Positions 17,698-26,747 are shown, numbered from the stretch's first letter. The stretch: 64,000 bases of DNA from Halosegnis longus (GCF_009663395.1 NZ_QKNW01000001.1:2232001-2296000), one strand, 5' to 3'. Notes: generated by a model not told the origin, from the letters alone. Program-made: numbers and translations.

Positions 17698-18689
17698 GGC
17701 GCGAGCGCTTCCGTCGTCGCTTCGATTTCATCGAGCGTCGCCTCCCGCGGGAAGGAGACGGAGACGGCGTCGACCGCGTCGATAGCTTCCCACGCGTTCA
17801 GTTGCTCGCGGGCTTCTTCCGGCGTGCCGGCCACGGCCAGCGAGTCGAGCAGGTCGTCGTCGATTTCGGCGACTGCCTCGCCGTGGTTCCCCTCCTGCCA
17901 CGCGTCGTAGACGGCGTGGGCCGTCTCCTCGTGGCCCTGTCGCGCCAGCGAGTCGCGGTAGAAGGTCCCCATCGAGCCGAGATAGAAGGCCGTGTGTTGT
18001 CGGACGATGTCGCGGGCGCGTTCACGGTCCTCCAGTGCCGCACAGGTGAGCGACATCGTCGTCCGTGGAACCTCGTCCTTCTCGGCCATCTCCGCGCCGC
18101 GTTCGAGGTCCGAGTGGCGCTGTCTGATGCCGTCGCGCGTGAACATGAGCGCGTGCCAGCCGTCGGCGAAGCGTCCGGCCAGCTCGACCGCCTTCGGTCC
18201 CATCCCGGCCACGTCGACCGCGGGCGCGGGGTCGGGAGCCGCACACCGGAGCCGGAACCCGGAGAGGTCGAAGTTCTCGCCGTCGTACTCGACCGTCTCG
18301 CCCGAGAGCACCTGCTTGACGACATCGACCGTCTCGCGGGTTCGCTTCAGGGGGTTGCCGTAGTCGACGCCGTGCCAGTTCTCGACGACGATGGGTCCCG
18401 ACGGACCGAGGCCGAGTCGGAATCGACCGTCGGAGACCTCCTGTAGCGTGGCGGCGGTCTGTCCGAGCAGCGCGGGGGACCGAGAGTACACCGGCGCGAT
18501 GGAGGTGCCGATGCCGATATCGTCGGTCTCGCGGGCGATGCTCGTGAGGACGGTGACGGCGTCGCGGCCCCACGTCTCGGGGAGCCACGCGCGCTCGTAG
18601 CCGAGTTCCTCACCCGTCTTCGCCATGTCGACGAGCGATTCGACGCTCGGCTGGGCGGCCACGGGCAAGAACAGCTCGCGGCTGGTCAT
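17694..18689 (-). CDS. Coenzyme F420-dependent LLM-class oxidoreductase
   Basis: A 331-residue luciferase-like TIM-barrel oxidoreductase that most likely uses F420. Conserved features are GYERAWLPETWGRDAVTVLTSIA, IGIGTSIAPVYSRSP, RFRLGLGPSGPIVVENWHG and ELAGRFADGWHALMFT. It resembles a haloarchaeal subfamily typed on Natronomonas; substrate unknown. The ATG overlaps the stop of the upstream SDR gene by four bases (18686-18689), so the two are co-translated and may act on the same substrate. Confidence 0.88.
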   Translation of the reverse strand: MTSRELFLPVAAQPSVESLVDMAKTGEELGYERAWLPETWGRDAVTVLTSIARETDDIGIGTSIAPVYSRSPALLGQTAATLQEVSDGRFRLGLGPSGPIVVENWHGVDYGNPLKRTRETVDVVKQVLSGETVEYDGENFDLSGFRLRCAAPDPAPAVDVAGMGPKAVELAGRFADGWHALMFTRDGIRQRHSDLERGAEMAEKDEVPRTTMSLTCAALEDRERARDIVRQHTAFYLGSMGTFYRDSLARQGHEETAHAVYDAWQEGNHGEAVAEIDDDLLDSLAVAGTPEEAREQLNAWEAIDAVDAVSVSFPREATLDEIEATTEALAP

Positions 18690-19471
18690 ACGTCGCGGCC
18701 TTCGCCGATGTCCGGGACCCCCTTCGTGACGATGGTCTCGCCGACGATGTAGGAGGAGGCGTCACTGCCGAGGAACTGGACGATGTCGGCCATCTCTTCG
18801 GGCACGCCGATTTGGCGGTCGACGCTGTCGCGGTCGACGTTGTCGGCTGCGATACCCATCTGCGACTCGACGCCGGGCGTGGCGACGAGTCCGGGGGCGA
18901 TACAGTTGACCCGGATGTCGTGGGGTGCGTACTCGACGGAGAGCGTCGTGGTGAAGTTGACGACGGCGGCCTTCGCCGCGCCGTAGTGGCTCATGTACGG
19001 AGAGCCGCGCGTCCCGGCGATGGACGCGAAGTTGATGATTTTCCCGCCGTCGCCCTGTTCCTGCATCCGTTCGCCCGCGGCCTGCGCACAGTGGAATGTG
19101 CCGTGGAGATTGATGTCGACGATGGTCTTCCAGCCGTTCTCGGAGATGTCGTCGAAGCTCTCCATGAAGGACGCGCCGGCGTTGTTGACGAGCGTGTCGA
19201 TGCGGCCGAACTCCTCGACGGTCGCGTCCATGAGCGCCTCGACGGCGTCGCGGTCGCGCACGTCACACTCGACGGCGATTGCCTCGCCCGGCACGTCGGA
19301 GTCGTTGATTTCCTCTGCCACTGCGTCCACCTTCTCCTGTGAACGCGAGGAGACGACGACCTTCGCGCCGTCCGCCGCCAGCGTCTCCGCCGTCGTCTTC
19401 CCGATACCCTGACTCGACCCCGTAATCACTATCACGTCGCCGTCGACGCTGAATCGTTCGTTTCGTGTCAT
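18686..19471 (-). CDS. Short-chain dehydrogenase/reductase
   Basis: A 261-residue classical SDR. The nucleotide-binding TGSSQGIG motif lies near residues 18-25, NNAGASF in the middle, and the catalytic triad Ser...Tyr-x-x-x-Lys in SIAGTRGSPYMSHYGAAKAA. The DVRD acidic residue after strand 3 (CDVRDRDAVEAL) and FGRIDTLVNNAG are typical of FabG-like enzymes. An alternative ATG 12 bases upstream (19483) sits closer to the expected start of transcription from the TTTATTTAC box at about 19512-19520. Coupled to the F420-dependent oxidoreductase gene, suggesting successive redox steps. Confidence 0.88.
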   Translation of the reverse strand: MTRNERFSVDGDVIVITGSSQGIGKTTAETLAADGAKVVVSSRSQEKVDAVAEEINDSDVPGEAIAVECDVRDRDAVEALMDATVEEFGRIDTLVNNAGASFMESFDDISENGWKTIVDINLHGTFHCAQAAGERMQEQGDGGKIINFASIAGTRGSPYMSHYGAAKAAVVNFTTTLSVEYAPHDIRVNCIAPGLVATPGVESQMGIAADNVDRDSVDRQIGVPEEMADIVQFLGSDASSYIVGETIVTKGVPDIGEGRDV

Positions 19472-19603
19472 GTTTACAGTCATAAGCTCGTTTGGCGACA
19501 GCGGCCCCAGCGTAAATAAACACACCGACGAGCGTAGCCGTTGTTCGAGATTTTCGGTCGCGAGGAGCCGAACGTTTATTCGCCCGGACGGTCCGGTTCG
19601 AGT

Positions 19604-20578
19604 ATGCACGACCAACAAACACAGTCGGTCCACCGGGTGGAGTTCCCGGTCGACTGGCCACCGGGCCACGTCGCCTGTCACCTGCTCGGGGGAGCAGAGC
19701 CGGTGCTCGTCGACGCCGGAATTCCAACCGCGCCGGAGCAAGAGACACCCGCCGACGAGCGTCTCGAATCCACGCTCGCTCGTGCGGGGTACGACCTCGC
19801 TGACGTCGAACACCTCGTCTTGACCCACCCGCACGTCGACCACATCGGACAGGTGCAGACCGTGCTCGACGCCGGCGACCCGACGGTCTACGCGCCCGGC
19901 TCCGTCCGCGAGCGATTCGCACAGGACGCGACCGAACTCGGCGACCGCGTCCGCGAGAACGCCGCCGCTGCCGGAATCACGGGCGACGCCCTCGACGACG
20001 AGGTCGAGTCGGCCGTCGAGTCGCTCGAGCGGAACCGGCGACTGCTCGCCCCCGAGGCGGTCGACGAGTGGCTCACGCCGGGCGAAGCATCGTTCGGTCC
20101 CGTCTCCGGAACGGCAATCCACACCCCCGGCCACCAGGCCGACCACCTCGCGTACCTGCTCGAACACGACGACCAGACGCTCCTGTTTTCGGGCGACACC
20201 GTGATGGAACCGTTCCGCGCGGTCGTCATCCACGACGGGATGGACGACGGGTACACCGAGGCGTTCGAGGCCGCGTTCACCGCGTTGGACCGCCTCGAAC
20301 CCCACGACCCCGACCGCGTCTTCTCCGGGCACGGCAAGCCACACGAGCAGTTCGGGGAGATTCTCGACCGCGACCGCCGCCGGCTCCACAAGCGACTGGA
20401 CGCCATCGAGGACCTCGTCGACGACGGCTTCGAGACCATGCCCGAGGTCGCGGCGGAGCTCGCACGGGGGCGCAAGCCGCGATACATGTACGCCGAGACG
20501 ATGAGCGGGCTGGCACACCTCGAACAGACCGACCGCGTCGAGACCGAACTCGTCGACGGCGTCCGGAGGTACGCGTGA
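19604..20578 (+). CDS. MBL-fold metallo-hydrolase
   Basis: A 324-residue metallo-beta-lactamase-fold hydrolase. The zinc motif is THPHVDHIGQ, followed by the second histidine in HTPGHQADHLAYLLE, FSGDTVMEP with the bridging Asp, and VFSGHGKPHEQF with the last His. The C-terminal 90-residue helical tail (RRRLHKRLDAIEDLVDDGF...) is the LACTB2-type extension. Substrate unknown; glyoxalase II-like thioesters or nucleic acid are possible. A GTTTATT box at 19574-19580 predicts a start at 19604. Its stop overlaps the GTG of the HAD gene. Confidence 0.88.
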   Translation: MHDQQTQSVHRVEFPVDWPPGHVACHLLGGAEPVLVDAGIPTAPEQETPADERLESTLARAGYDLADVEHLVLTHPHVDHIGQVQTVLDAGDPTVYAPGSVRERFAQDATELGDRVRENAAAAGITGDALDDEVESAVESLERNRRLLAPEAVDEWLTPGEASFGPVSGTAIHTPGHQADHLAYLLEHDDQTLLFSGDTVMEPFRAVVIHDGMDDGYTEAFEAAFTALDRLEPHDPDRVFSGHGKPHEQFGEILDRDRRRLHKRLDAIEDLVDDGFETMPEVAAELARGRKPRYMYAETMSGLAHLEQTDRVETELVDGVRRYA

Positions 20579-21258
20579 CCCGCTACGAGGCGGTCTTCTT
20601 CGACCTCGGCGGCGTGGTCGCACACCTCCCGAGCATCCGTGAGGGGTACGCGCTGTTTATCGACCGGCTCGGTGCAGAGTACGACCTGCCGGAAAACGCA
20701 CTCGACCGGTGGAAATCGGCTCTCGGGAGCTACTTCAAAGAGCGCGACGGAAACGAGTACAAGACCGCCCGCGAGGGGTACCGGGTCGCCACCGAGCGGC
20801 TGTTCGACGGCTCGCCGCCACCCGAAGCGGAGTGGCGTGACATCTTCGAGACGGCGACGAACGAGACGGCCCGCACCGAGGACGGCGTCATCGAAGCCAT
20901 CGAGGCGCTCGACGAGATGGGCGTGTATCTCGGCGTCATCAGCGACATCGACACGGACGCGGCCCACGACCTGCTCGAGCGCAACGGCATCGACGACTGT
21001 TTCGACGCCGTTACGACGAGCGAGGCAGTCGGCTACACGAAACCCGACTCACGGATGTACGAGACCGCACTCGACGCGTGGGGCGGTGACCCGGCCGACG
21101 CCGTGATGGTCGGCGACCGCTACGACCACGACATCGCGGGCGCGGTCGACGCGGGACTCGACGCCGTCGCGTACGGGCCCGAGGCGACGGGACCGAAGGC
21201 AACCTACGAAATCGACCACTTCGACGAACTCCCACCGCTCATCCGGGGCGACACGTAG
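20575..21258 (+). CDS. HAD-superfamily hydrolase
   Basis: A 227-residue haloacid dehalogenase-like phosphatase. Motif I is FFDLGGVVA (nucleophilic Asp; the second acid is Gly, as in several HAD subfamilies), motif II is GVISDID, motif III the KPDSRMY lysine, and motif IV GDRYDHDI. The cap is the helical C1 type between motifs I and II. Probably a phosphatase of a small metabolite. Starts with GTG at 20575, overlapping the stop of the MBL gene (GTGA), so the two genes form a coupled operon. Confidence 0.88.
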   Translation: MTRYEAVFFDLGGVVAHLPSIREGYALFIDRLGAEYDLPENALDRWKSALGSYFKERDGNEYKTAREGYRVATERLFDGSPPPEAEWRDIFETATNETARTEDGVIEAIEALDEMGVYLGVISDIDTDAAHDLLERNGIDDCFDAVTTSEAVGYTKPDSRMYETALDAWGGDPADAVMVGDRYDHDIAGAVDAGLDAVAYGPEATGPKATYEIDHFDELPPLIRGDT

Positions 21259-21367
21259 CTTCTTATCCGAACGCGAGCCACCGGCTCCGTGCGTCAGTAA
21301 GCCGCCCGGAGCGCGACAGGCGAATGCGTGACACACCGCTCCGGGGCGGGCCGGTGTCACCTGTTCG

Positions 21368-21841
21368 CTACGACAGTTCAGCGACCGCGTCCTCGATTTC
21401 CCCGCGCGGAACCGGCGAAATCCAGTCGTCGGCCAGCCACCGGTAGCGAATCTCGCCCGTCTCGTCCACGACGAACACCGAGCGGCGCGCCGTCCGAACC
21501 CCGGCCATCCCCTCGCGCTCGACGAGCAGGTCGTATCGCTCCGCGACCGACCCCTCAACGTCGGCGATGGCGTCGAACGGTACGTCGATATCGCGCAGGA
21601 AAGCGTTCACCGCGTAGGGACCGTCGCGCACGACGGGGACGACGGGCACGTCGAACTCGTCCCAGCCGGCGCGCGCGTACTGTTTCCACCAGTTCTCGTT
21701 GATGGCATTGAACGCGAAGCCCGCGAACACGAGGACGCCCCCATCCTCTAGCAGGTCACGCGCTTCGCGCTCGCGAAACGTCTCGCCGTCGCAGTACAGC
21801 GCGGTGAACTCCGGGCTCGTGTCGCCGACAGCAGGTGGCAT
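21368..21841 (-). CDS. Peroxiredoxin-like (AhpC/TSA fold) protein lacking the peroxidatic Cys
   Basis: A 157-residue thioredoxin-fold protein aligned with the BCP/AhpC family: PAVGDTSPEFTALYCDGETF at the N-terminus, VPVVPVVRDGPYAVNAFL, DVEGSVAERYDLLVEREG and RRSVFVVDETGEIRYRWLADDW. Where peroxiredoxins have PxxxTxxC, this reads VFAGFAFNAINENWWKQY and has no Cys; the only Cys is in ALYCDG. It therefore cannot work as an ordinary peroxidase and may have a binding or chaperone role. Transcribed divergently from the glutaredoxin-like gene 78 bases away. Confidence 0.8.
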   Translation of the reverse strand: MPPAVGDTSPEFTALYCDGETFREREARDLLEDGGVLVFAGFAFNAINENWWKQYARAGWDEFDVPVVPVVRDGPYAVNAFLRDIDVPFDAIADVEGSVAERYDLLVEREGMAGVRTARRSVFVVDETGEIRYRWLADDWISPVPRGEIEDAVAELS

Positions 21842-21919
21842 ACCGGCGAGTCACCCGCTCGTGACAAAAGCATTCGCCGCGCCCGTGAGATTATGTGCCG
21901 CGGCGTCCAACGACCGGGT

Positions 21920-22198
21920 ATGAGCGACCGCGTTCTCTACCGGCTCGAAGGCTGCCCGTTCTGTGAACTCGTCGTCGACGAGCTGGACGACCTCGGACTC
22001 GACTACGACTCCGTCTGGACCGAAGGGCTTCACTCCAAGCGCAACGAGGTGCAGGCCGTCTCGGGCCAGCGGGCCGTGCCCGTCCTCGTCGACCCCGAAC
22101 ACGGCGTCACGATGGCCGAATCGGCGAACATCGTCGAGTACCTCCACACTACCTACGGCGACGCCGACTCCCCGGAGGAAGTCGAGGCATCGCTCTAA
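21920..22198 (+). CDS. Glutaredoxin/GST N-terminal domain protein
   Basis: A 92-residue single thioredoxin-fold domain. The redox motif CPFC is in LEGCPFCELVVDEL near residue 12, the cis-Pro loop is RAVPVLVDPEH, and ESANIVEYLHTTYG is the glutathione S-transferase N-domain motif. Haloarchaea use gamma-glutamylcysteine rather than glutathione, so the partner thiol may differ. Full GSTs carry a helical C-domain that is absent here. A GAGATTATG box about 25-28 bases upstream fits a leaderless start. Confidence 0.88.
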   Translation: MSDRVLYRLEGCPFCELVVDELDDLGLDYDSVWTEGLHSKRNEVQAVSGQRAVPVLVDPEHGVTMAESANIVEYLHTTYGDADSPEEVEASL

Positions 22199-22596
22199 TC
22201 GAGCGAGTGCGGGTCTAATCCGGGGTCGTCGACGTACGGCGCACCAATAGCGAGCACGACGCCCTGCTCGTCACCGACGCAGCGGTGGCCGTGGCCCATC
22301 TCCGGGCTCGCGACCCAGAACGTTCCGGGACCGGCCTCGACGTACTCCTCCTCGCCGGACTCCCCGAGCTTCAGCGAGAACTCGCCTTCGAGCACGTAGA
22401 ACAGCTCTTCCTGTTCGCTGTGGGCGTGATAGCCGATTTCTTCGCCCGGCTCGAAGTACCACAATTTTACGCCGATTTGCTCGGTTCCGAGCGCGGCGTC
22501 GATAGCCCGGATGTTCAGGTCCGGCGGCATCTCCTCGGACGCCGAGAGGTCTTCCAGCGGTACGTCGTCTGTATCGACCACTTCGTAGTGTGGCAT
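22195..22596 (-). CDS. Cupin-domain protein
   Basis: A 133-residue single cupin. The metal motif HAHSEQEELFYVLEGEF matches G(X)5HXH(X)3-4E(X)6G, and the second motif is PGTFWVASPEMGHGH. Metal-binding cupins include dioxygenases, isomerases and sugar or auxin-like small-molecule binders; the substrate here is unknown. It converges on the glutaredoxin-like gene with a four-base overlap and is followed upstream by the Asp-box propeller gene on the same strand. Confidence 0.88.
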   Translation of the reverse strand: MPHYEVVDTDDVPLEDLSASEEMPPDLNIRAIDAALGTEQIGVKLWYFEPGEEIGYHAHSEQEELFYVLEGEFSLKLGESGEEEYVEAGPGTFWVASPEMGHGHRCVGDEQGVVLAIGAPYVDDPGLDPHSLD

Positions 22597-22629
22597 ACAC
22601 TACCGCGCGCTTGCCGTCGACAAAAGTGC

Positions 22630-23535
22630 TTACCCGAGTTCGAGACACCGTCCGCCTGCGGGAACTGTTCCGAGCATGGTCCACTCCCCGTCGTACCGGA
22701 CCACTTCAGCGGGATGTGACTGTCCGAACCCATCACCACACTGTAGCGTCACGGCGTACAGTCCCTCACTCGCGACGGCGCAGCCGACGAGAAACCCGGT
22801 GTCGACAGGCGTCTCGATTCGGTCCACGCCGTCGTCGCCGTATCTAAACACCCCACCGGTCCCCGTGTCTGGTCCCCAGCCGGCGGCGGAGGTAAACAGG
22901 CTTCCGTCGTGGGTCGTGACCGTCCGGTGGTAGTTGTACCAGAAGTCACGGAAGTCGGTGTCGAGCCGCTGCCACGACCGACCGGCGTTGGTAGTCCGGT
23001 AGAGTCCGTTTCCGGTGGCGGCGACGAACTCCTCTGCTCCGACGGGATGGAGTTCGTGAACGTCATCGTGGAGTCCCTCTGATCGGTCCGTCCACGTCGC
23101 CCCACGGTCCTCAGAGACGAGTGCGCCACCGACCTCAACACCGGCGACGATTCGCCCCGTCGGGTCAACGGCTATCGACCGGACCTGCGACCCGTCCGAC
23201 CGCGGTGACCGGTCTGCCCACCGACCGGTGTCTGCACACGCACGGAACTGTTCGGCTTCCTGCCATTCTCCGGTCGCGTCACGGGCGAACACCCGTGCTG
23301 GGTACGTTCCGGCAAAGACACATGCTCCGTCACCGGTGACCGCGACGACGCTCTCGGCGACTGACTGCCGCTGCCACTGTTCTCCGTCGGTGGACTCAAA
23401 CAGCCCTGCGTCGGTGGCCGCATACCAGCTATCGCCACGCCAAAGATCGTTGATACGTCCGTCCAACAGTTGCTCGACCGACTCAAACGGCTCGCGAGGG
23501 ACTCGATACAGACCCTCGTGTGTGCCGACGAGCAT
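22630..23535 (-). CDS. BNR/Asp-box beta-propeller protein
   Basis: A 301-residue repeat protein with at least two clear Asp-box hairpins, VSEDRGATWTDRS and RTTNAGRSWQRLD, plus degenerate ones (LFESTDGEQWQRQ), spaced as in WD40/YVTN/BNR-like propellers. It has no signal peptide or membrane segment, so it is probably cytoplasmic. Related haloarchaeal proteins are annotated only as repeat proteins. Its GC and codon use look less extreme than its neighbours' (many TGT, TCT and ACA codons). Translation is coupled to sir2: its ATG overlaps the sir2 TGA by one base. Confidence 0.8.
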   Translation of the reverse strand: MLVGTHEGLYRVPREPFESVEQLLDGRINDLWRGDSWYAATDAGLFESTDGEQWQRQSVAESVVAVTGDGACVFAGTYPARVFARDATGEWQEAEQFRACADTGRWADRSPRSDGSQVRSIAVDPTGRIVAGVEVGGALVSEDRGATWTDRSEGLHDDVHELHPVGAEEFVAATGNGLYRTTNAGRSWQRLDTDFRDFWYNYHRTVTTHDGSLFTSAAGWGPDTGTGGVFRYGDDGVDRIETPVDTGFLVGCAVASEGLYAVTLQCGDGFGQSHPAEVVRYDGEWTMLGTVPAGGRCLELG

Positions 23536-24299
23536 CACTCGTCCACCTCCGCTGTCACCTCATGCAACGCCGGCAACACGTCGGTCACGTCCTGGTGGAA
23601 GACGAACTCCGCGCGCTCGTCGGCGCGCGTCGCTTCGAGGTTCACGACGACGAGCGTGCTCCCGGTGTCGGCTGCGAGGTCCGGAAGCGACGCCGCCGGC
23701 TCGACGCTGAGCGACGACCCCGCGACGAGGAAGTAGTCGCTCTCCCTGGTGAGGGTACGAGCGCGATTCAGCGGGCCGAGGGGCATCTGCTCGCCGAACA
23801 ACACCACGTCGGGTTTGAGCAGGCCGTCGCAGGTGGGACACGCCGGCGCGCCGTCGATATCTCCCTCGCGCACGGCCTCGTAGTACGGCTCGGCGTCGAA
23901 CCGCGCCTCGCAGCTCCGGCAGGCGACCCGGCTCCCGGTGCCGTGAATCTCGACGGGGTCGTCGCTGCCGGCGTCGCGGTGAAGTCCGTCGACGTTCTGC
24001 GTGATGGTAGCGTCGAGATAGCCGTCGGCTTCCAGACCGGCGAGCGCGTCGTGTGCGCTGTTCGGCTCGTGGCCGTCGTACACCTCGGCCACCATCGCGG
24101 CGCGGTCCCGCCAGAACCCGTCGGGGTCGCGCTCGAAGCGACGGATGTGGAAATCCATCGGGTCGTACCGGTCCCAGATACCGCCGTCGCTGCGGAAGTC
24201 GGGTATCCCGGATGCCGTCGAGAGCCCCGCACCGGTGAAGGCGACGGCGCTGTCGGCGGCCCGGAGTCGGGCCGCGGCCTCGCTGACGCGGTCGGTCAT
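23535..24299 (-). CDS. NAD-dependent protein deacylase, Sir2 family
   Basis: A 254-residue sirtuin. NAD-binding motifs are FTGAGLSTASGIPDFRS and TQNVDGLHRDAG; the catalytic His is in VEIHGTGSRVAC; the zinc ribbon Cys pairs are CRSC and CPTC; KPDVVLFGEQMP and VAGSSLSVEPA complete the fold. It removes acetyl or longer acyl groups from lysines using NAD. The start at 24299 is taken because MTDRVSEAAARLR matches sirtuin N-termini. Downstream it is coupled to the Asp-box propeller gene. Confidence 0.95.
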   Translation of the reverse strand: MTDRVSEAAARLRAADSAVAFTGAGLSTASGIPDFRSDGGIWDRYDPMDFHIRRFERDPDGFWRDRAAMVAEVYDGHEPNSAHDALAGLEADGYLDATITQNVDGLHRDAGSDDPVEIHGTGSRVACRSCEARFDAEPYYEAVREGDIDGAPACPTCDGLLKPDVVLFGEQMPLGPLNRARTLTRESDYFLVAGSSLSVEPAASLPDLAADTGSTLVVVNLEATRADERAEFVFHQDVTDVLPALHEVTAEVDE

Positions 24300-24328
24300 A
24301 CGCGAGGTTGTGACCGCGGTCGGATAAC

Positions 24329-25522
24329 CTATGCGTCGACAGCGGCTCGCCGCGTGGCAAGCCAGAGAAGCGCGATTGCGAGCAAACAGACGACGGCCAC
24401 GGCTCCGAAGACGGGCCGCGGCCCCCGGCGGTCCGCGAACGCGCCCGCCGCGACCAACAGCGGGAGTCTGGCGAGCGCGTACGTCATCGACGCGGCCGAG
24501 AGCGTCGTCGCCCGGCCGGCGTCGGTCACGCGGTCGTTGAGGAAGCCGGCGGTCACGCTCCGGAGCAGCGTCGCTGCTCCCTTGTACGCGAGGAAGGCCG
24601 GAATCGCGAGCAGCGGGAACAGCGTCACGAGACCGACGCCGAGAATCACTAGCGGCGCGGCGAGAACGACCGTGCGCCGCGAGCCGAGCCATGCGTCGAC
24701 AGCGCCGGTGTAGTAGCCCGCAACGGCCGACACGAGGGTGAAGCCAGCGTACAGGGGTCCGAGGAGCGACACAGGCAACCCGACGACGTCCCGCACGGTC
24801 GGCTGGACGTAGCTGTTGACCGTGTTGGTGTACGCGAACAACACCGCGGCGACGGCGACGACCGTCCGCGTTCCGGGGGCGGTGAGCTGTTCCCGGACGA
24901 CGCGTGCGGTGGCACGCACTGGGACGGCACCATCGCGGCCGTCCTCGAACGCGGTCGTCTTGGGGAACGAGAGCAGTATCGGGACCCCGAGCGCGTGGAG
25001 TCCAGCTGAGACAGCGAAGGGAAGCGCCGGCTGGACGGTGTACAGTGCCCCGCCGGCGAGGGTCGCGACCACCGTCACCCCGAGAGTCACCGCCCGCCCG
25101 CGCCCCCGGACCGCGGTGAATCGTCGCTCGTCGTTGAGTCGGTCTCGAAGCGTCTCGTAGAGCCACGCGTCCCCGGTCCCCGACCGGAACACCCGCGCGA
25201 GTGCCCACAGACCGTAGAGGATGACGAAGGCCGGAAACGACTCCGCGACGACGAATCCTGCGATAGAGAGCGTCATCGCCGTCGTAGAGACGAGCAGACT
25301 CGTCCGCCGGCCGAGTCTGTCGCCGAGATAGCCGCTCGGCACCTCGCCGACGACGGTGAGTATTGCACTCTCCGTCGAGAGGAGCGCAATCTCGGTGTAC
25401 GAGAGGTCCCGGGCGAGGAGGAAGATGGTGAACACCGGCGCGAAGAACCCGAAGGAGAGCGTCGCCTGGTACGCGTAGTACGTCGCGACCACGCGCGAGG
25501 GGAGCCGCGACCGGAGCGCCAT
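24329..25522 (-). CDS. MFS transporter
   Basis: A 397-residue major facilitator with about twelve hydrophobic helices. Motif A is present in the loop between helices 2 and 3 as GYLGDRLGRRTSL, and the family B-type helix 4/5 region contains LYGLWALARVFRSGTGDAWLYETL, which is seen in several drug/nucleoside-like exporters. Starts are possible at an ATG (25522) or the GTG one codon upstream. Substrate unknown. Divergent from the APH-like phosphotransferase gene. Confidence 0.85.
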   Translation of the reverse strand: MALRSRLPSRVVATYYAYQATLSFGFFAPVFTIFLLARDLSYTEIALLSTESAILTVVGEVPSGYLGDRLGRRTSLLVSTTAMTLSIAGFVVAESFPAFVILYGLWALARVFRSGTGDAWLYETLRDRLNDERRFTAVRGRGRAVTLGVTVVATLAGGALYTVQPALPFAVSAGLHALGVPILLSFPKTTAFEDGRDGAVPVRATARVVREQLTAPGTRTVVAVAAVLFAYTNTVNSYVQPTVRDVVGLPVSLLGPLYAGFTLVSAVAGYYTGAVDAWLGSRRTVVLAAPLVILGVGLVTLFPLLAIPAFLAYKGAATLLRSVTAGFLNDRVTDAGRATTLSAASMTYALARLPLLVAAGAFADRRGPRPVFGAVAVVCLLAIALLWLATRRAAVDA

Positions 25523-25650
25523 CACCAGAGTGTCAGTCGGCCCGCTCTAATCGGTTTCCTGACGCGAGATTTTGTACGCCGACTGGTATGTTCTCTCGGC
25601 GTGCGCTCGGGTAACCCGTACACTTTCCTCCTTGCGGTCGGAAGCCCCGG

Positions 25651-25663
25651 CTAACAATGTTAG
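25651..25663. promoter_or_regulatory. CTAAC-AAT-GTTAG palindrome upstream of the APH-like gene
   Basis: A perfect 5-bp inverted repeat with a 3-base spacer, ending 10 bases before the chosen GTG start at 25674. It covers the place where a TATA box would lie for a leaderless transcript, so a protein bound here could block initiation. Short palindromes occur by chance, so confidence is low. Confidence 0.3.
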
Positions 25664-25673
25664 GTGTTCACCC

Positions 25674-26747
25674 GTGAGCGAGAAAACGTACTTCGAGCGA
25701 ATCGTCGACGTGGAGAAGCTCGCCGCGTTCCTCGAAGCGGAGCTCGGTCCCGTCGACGAGTACGAGGTCCACCACCACCAGGAGGGCCACTCCAACGAGA
25801 CGCTGTTCGTGACGTGGGGCGACGACCGGCTCGTCATCCGTCGTCCACCGCCGGGCGAGACGGCCGACACGGCCCACGACGTGCTCCGCGAGTATCGCGT
25901 CATCGACGCACTTCAGGACACTGACGTTCGGGTGCCGAAGACCTACGTCGCCTCCGACGACCACGACGTGCTCGGGTCGGACTTCTACGTGATGGGCCAC
26001 GTCGAGGGCGACGTGCTCCGCGAGGGCGAGCCGGAGCGATTCCAGAATCCCGAGGCGCGCGAGCAGATCGGCTACGAGCTGGTGACGAACCTCGCGCGCA
26101 TCCACCAGGTCGATTACGACGCCGTCGGGCTCGAACACGGCGACTTCGGCTACCCCCCGGGGTTCACCGAGCGACAGGTCGACCGCTGGTCCGAACAGCT
26201 GATGTGGGCCTTCGACGTGACCGCCGAGGAGCGCGAGGTGCCAGAGCTGTACGACGTGATGTCGTGGCTGAAGGACAACGTCCCGGAGGACCCGCCGGCC
26301 ACCCTCGTCCACGGCGACTACAAGCTGGACAACGTGATGTACGGACCCGAGGCCGACCCCGAGGTCGTCGCCGTCATGGACTGGGAGATGTCGACGCTCG
26401 GTGACCCCCTGACCGACCTCGGCTGGATGCTCTCCTACTGGTGGGACCCGAAGGACCCCGACCCGCCACGCGGTGACGACACCGCGAACGACTTCATGGC
26501 GACCGACGACTACCCGACGCGCCGCGACCTCGTCGACCGCTACGAGGAGCTGACGGGCTTTTCGTACGACAACGACCGGTTCTACCGGGCACTCGCCGTC
26601 TACAAGCTCGCCGGTCTCGGCGAGATGTTCTTCCGCCGCTATCTCGAGGGGAACAGCGACGACGACATGTACCCCCAGATGCGCGAGGGAGTCCCGAACC
26701 TCGCCGACCGCGCGCTCCGCATCATCGAGGGCGACGAGCCGCTGTAG
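25674..26747 (+). CDS. APH-like phosphotransferase (ACAD10/11 N-domain type)
   Basis: A 357-residue small-molecule kinase of the aminoglycoside phosphotransferase fold. Motifs are HQEGHSNETLFVTW (nucleotide loop), RRPPPGETADTAHDVLREYRVI, the Brenner motif HGDYKLDNVMYG with the catalytic Asp, and VVAVMDWEMSTLGDPLTDLGWML with the metal-binding Asp. This subgroup is the stand-alone version of the kinase domain fused to acyl-CoA dehydrogenases in ACAD10/11 and phosphorylates 4-hydroxyacyl-CoA-like substrates in animals. GTG at 25674 is chosen because VSEKTYFERIVD begins the alignment. A T6 run at 26762-26767 follows the gene. Confidence 0.87.
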   Translation: MSEKTYFERIVDVEKLAAFLEAELGPVDEYEVHHHQEGHSNETLFVTWGDDRLVIRRPPPGETADTAHDVLREYRVIDALQDTDVRVPKTYVASDDHDVLGSDFYVMGHVEGDVLREGEPERFQNPEAREQIGYELVTNLARIHQVDYDAVGLEHGDFGYPPGFTERQVDRWSEQLMWAFDVTAEEREVPELYDVMSWLKDNVPEDPPATLVHGDYKLDNVMYGPEADPEVVAVMDWEMSTLGDPLTDLGWMLSYWWDPKDPDPPRGDDTANDFMATDDYPTRRDLVDRYEELTGFSYDNDRFYRALAVYKLAGLGEMFFRRYLEGNSDDDMYPQMREGVPNLADRALRIIEGDEPL

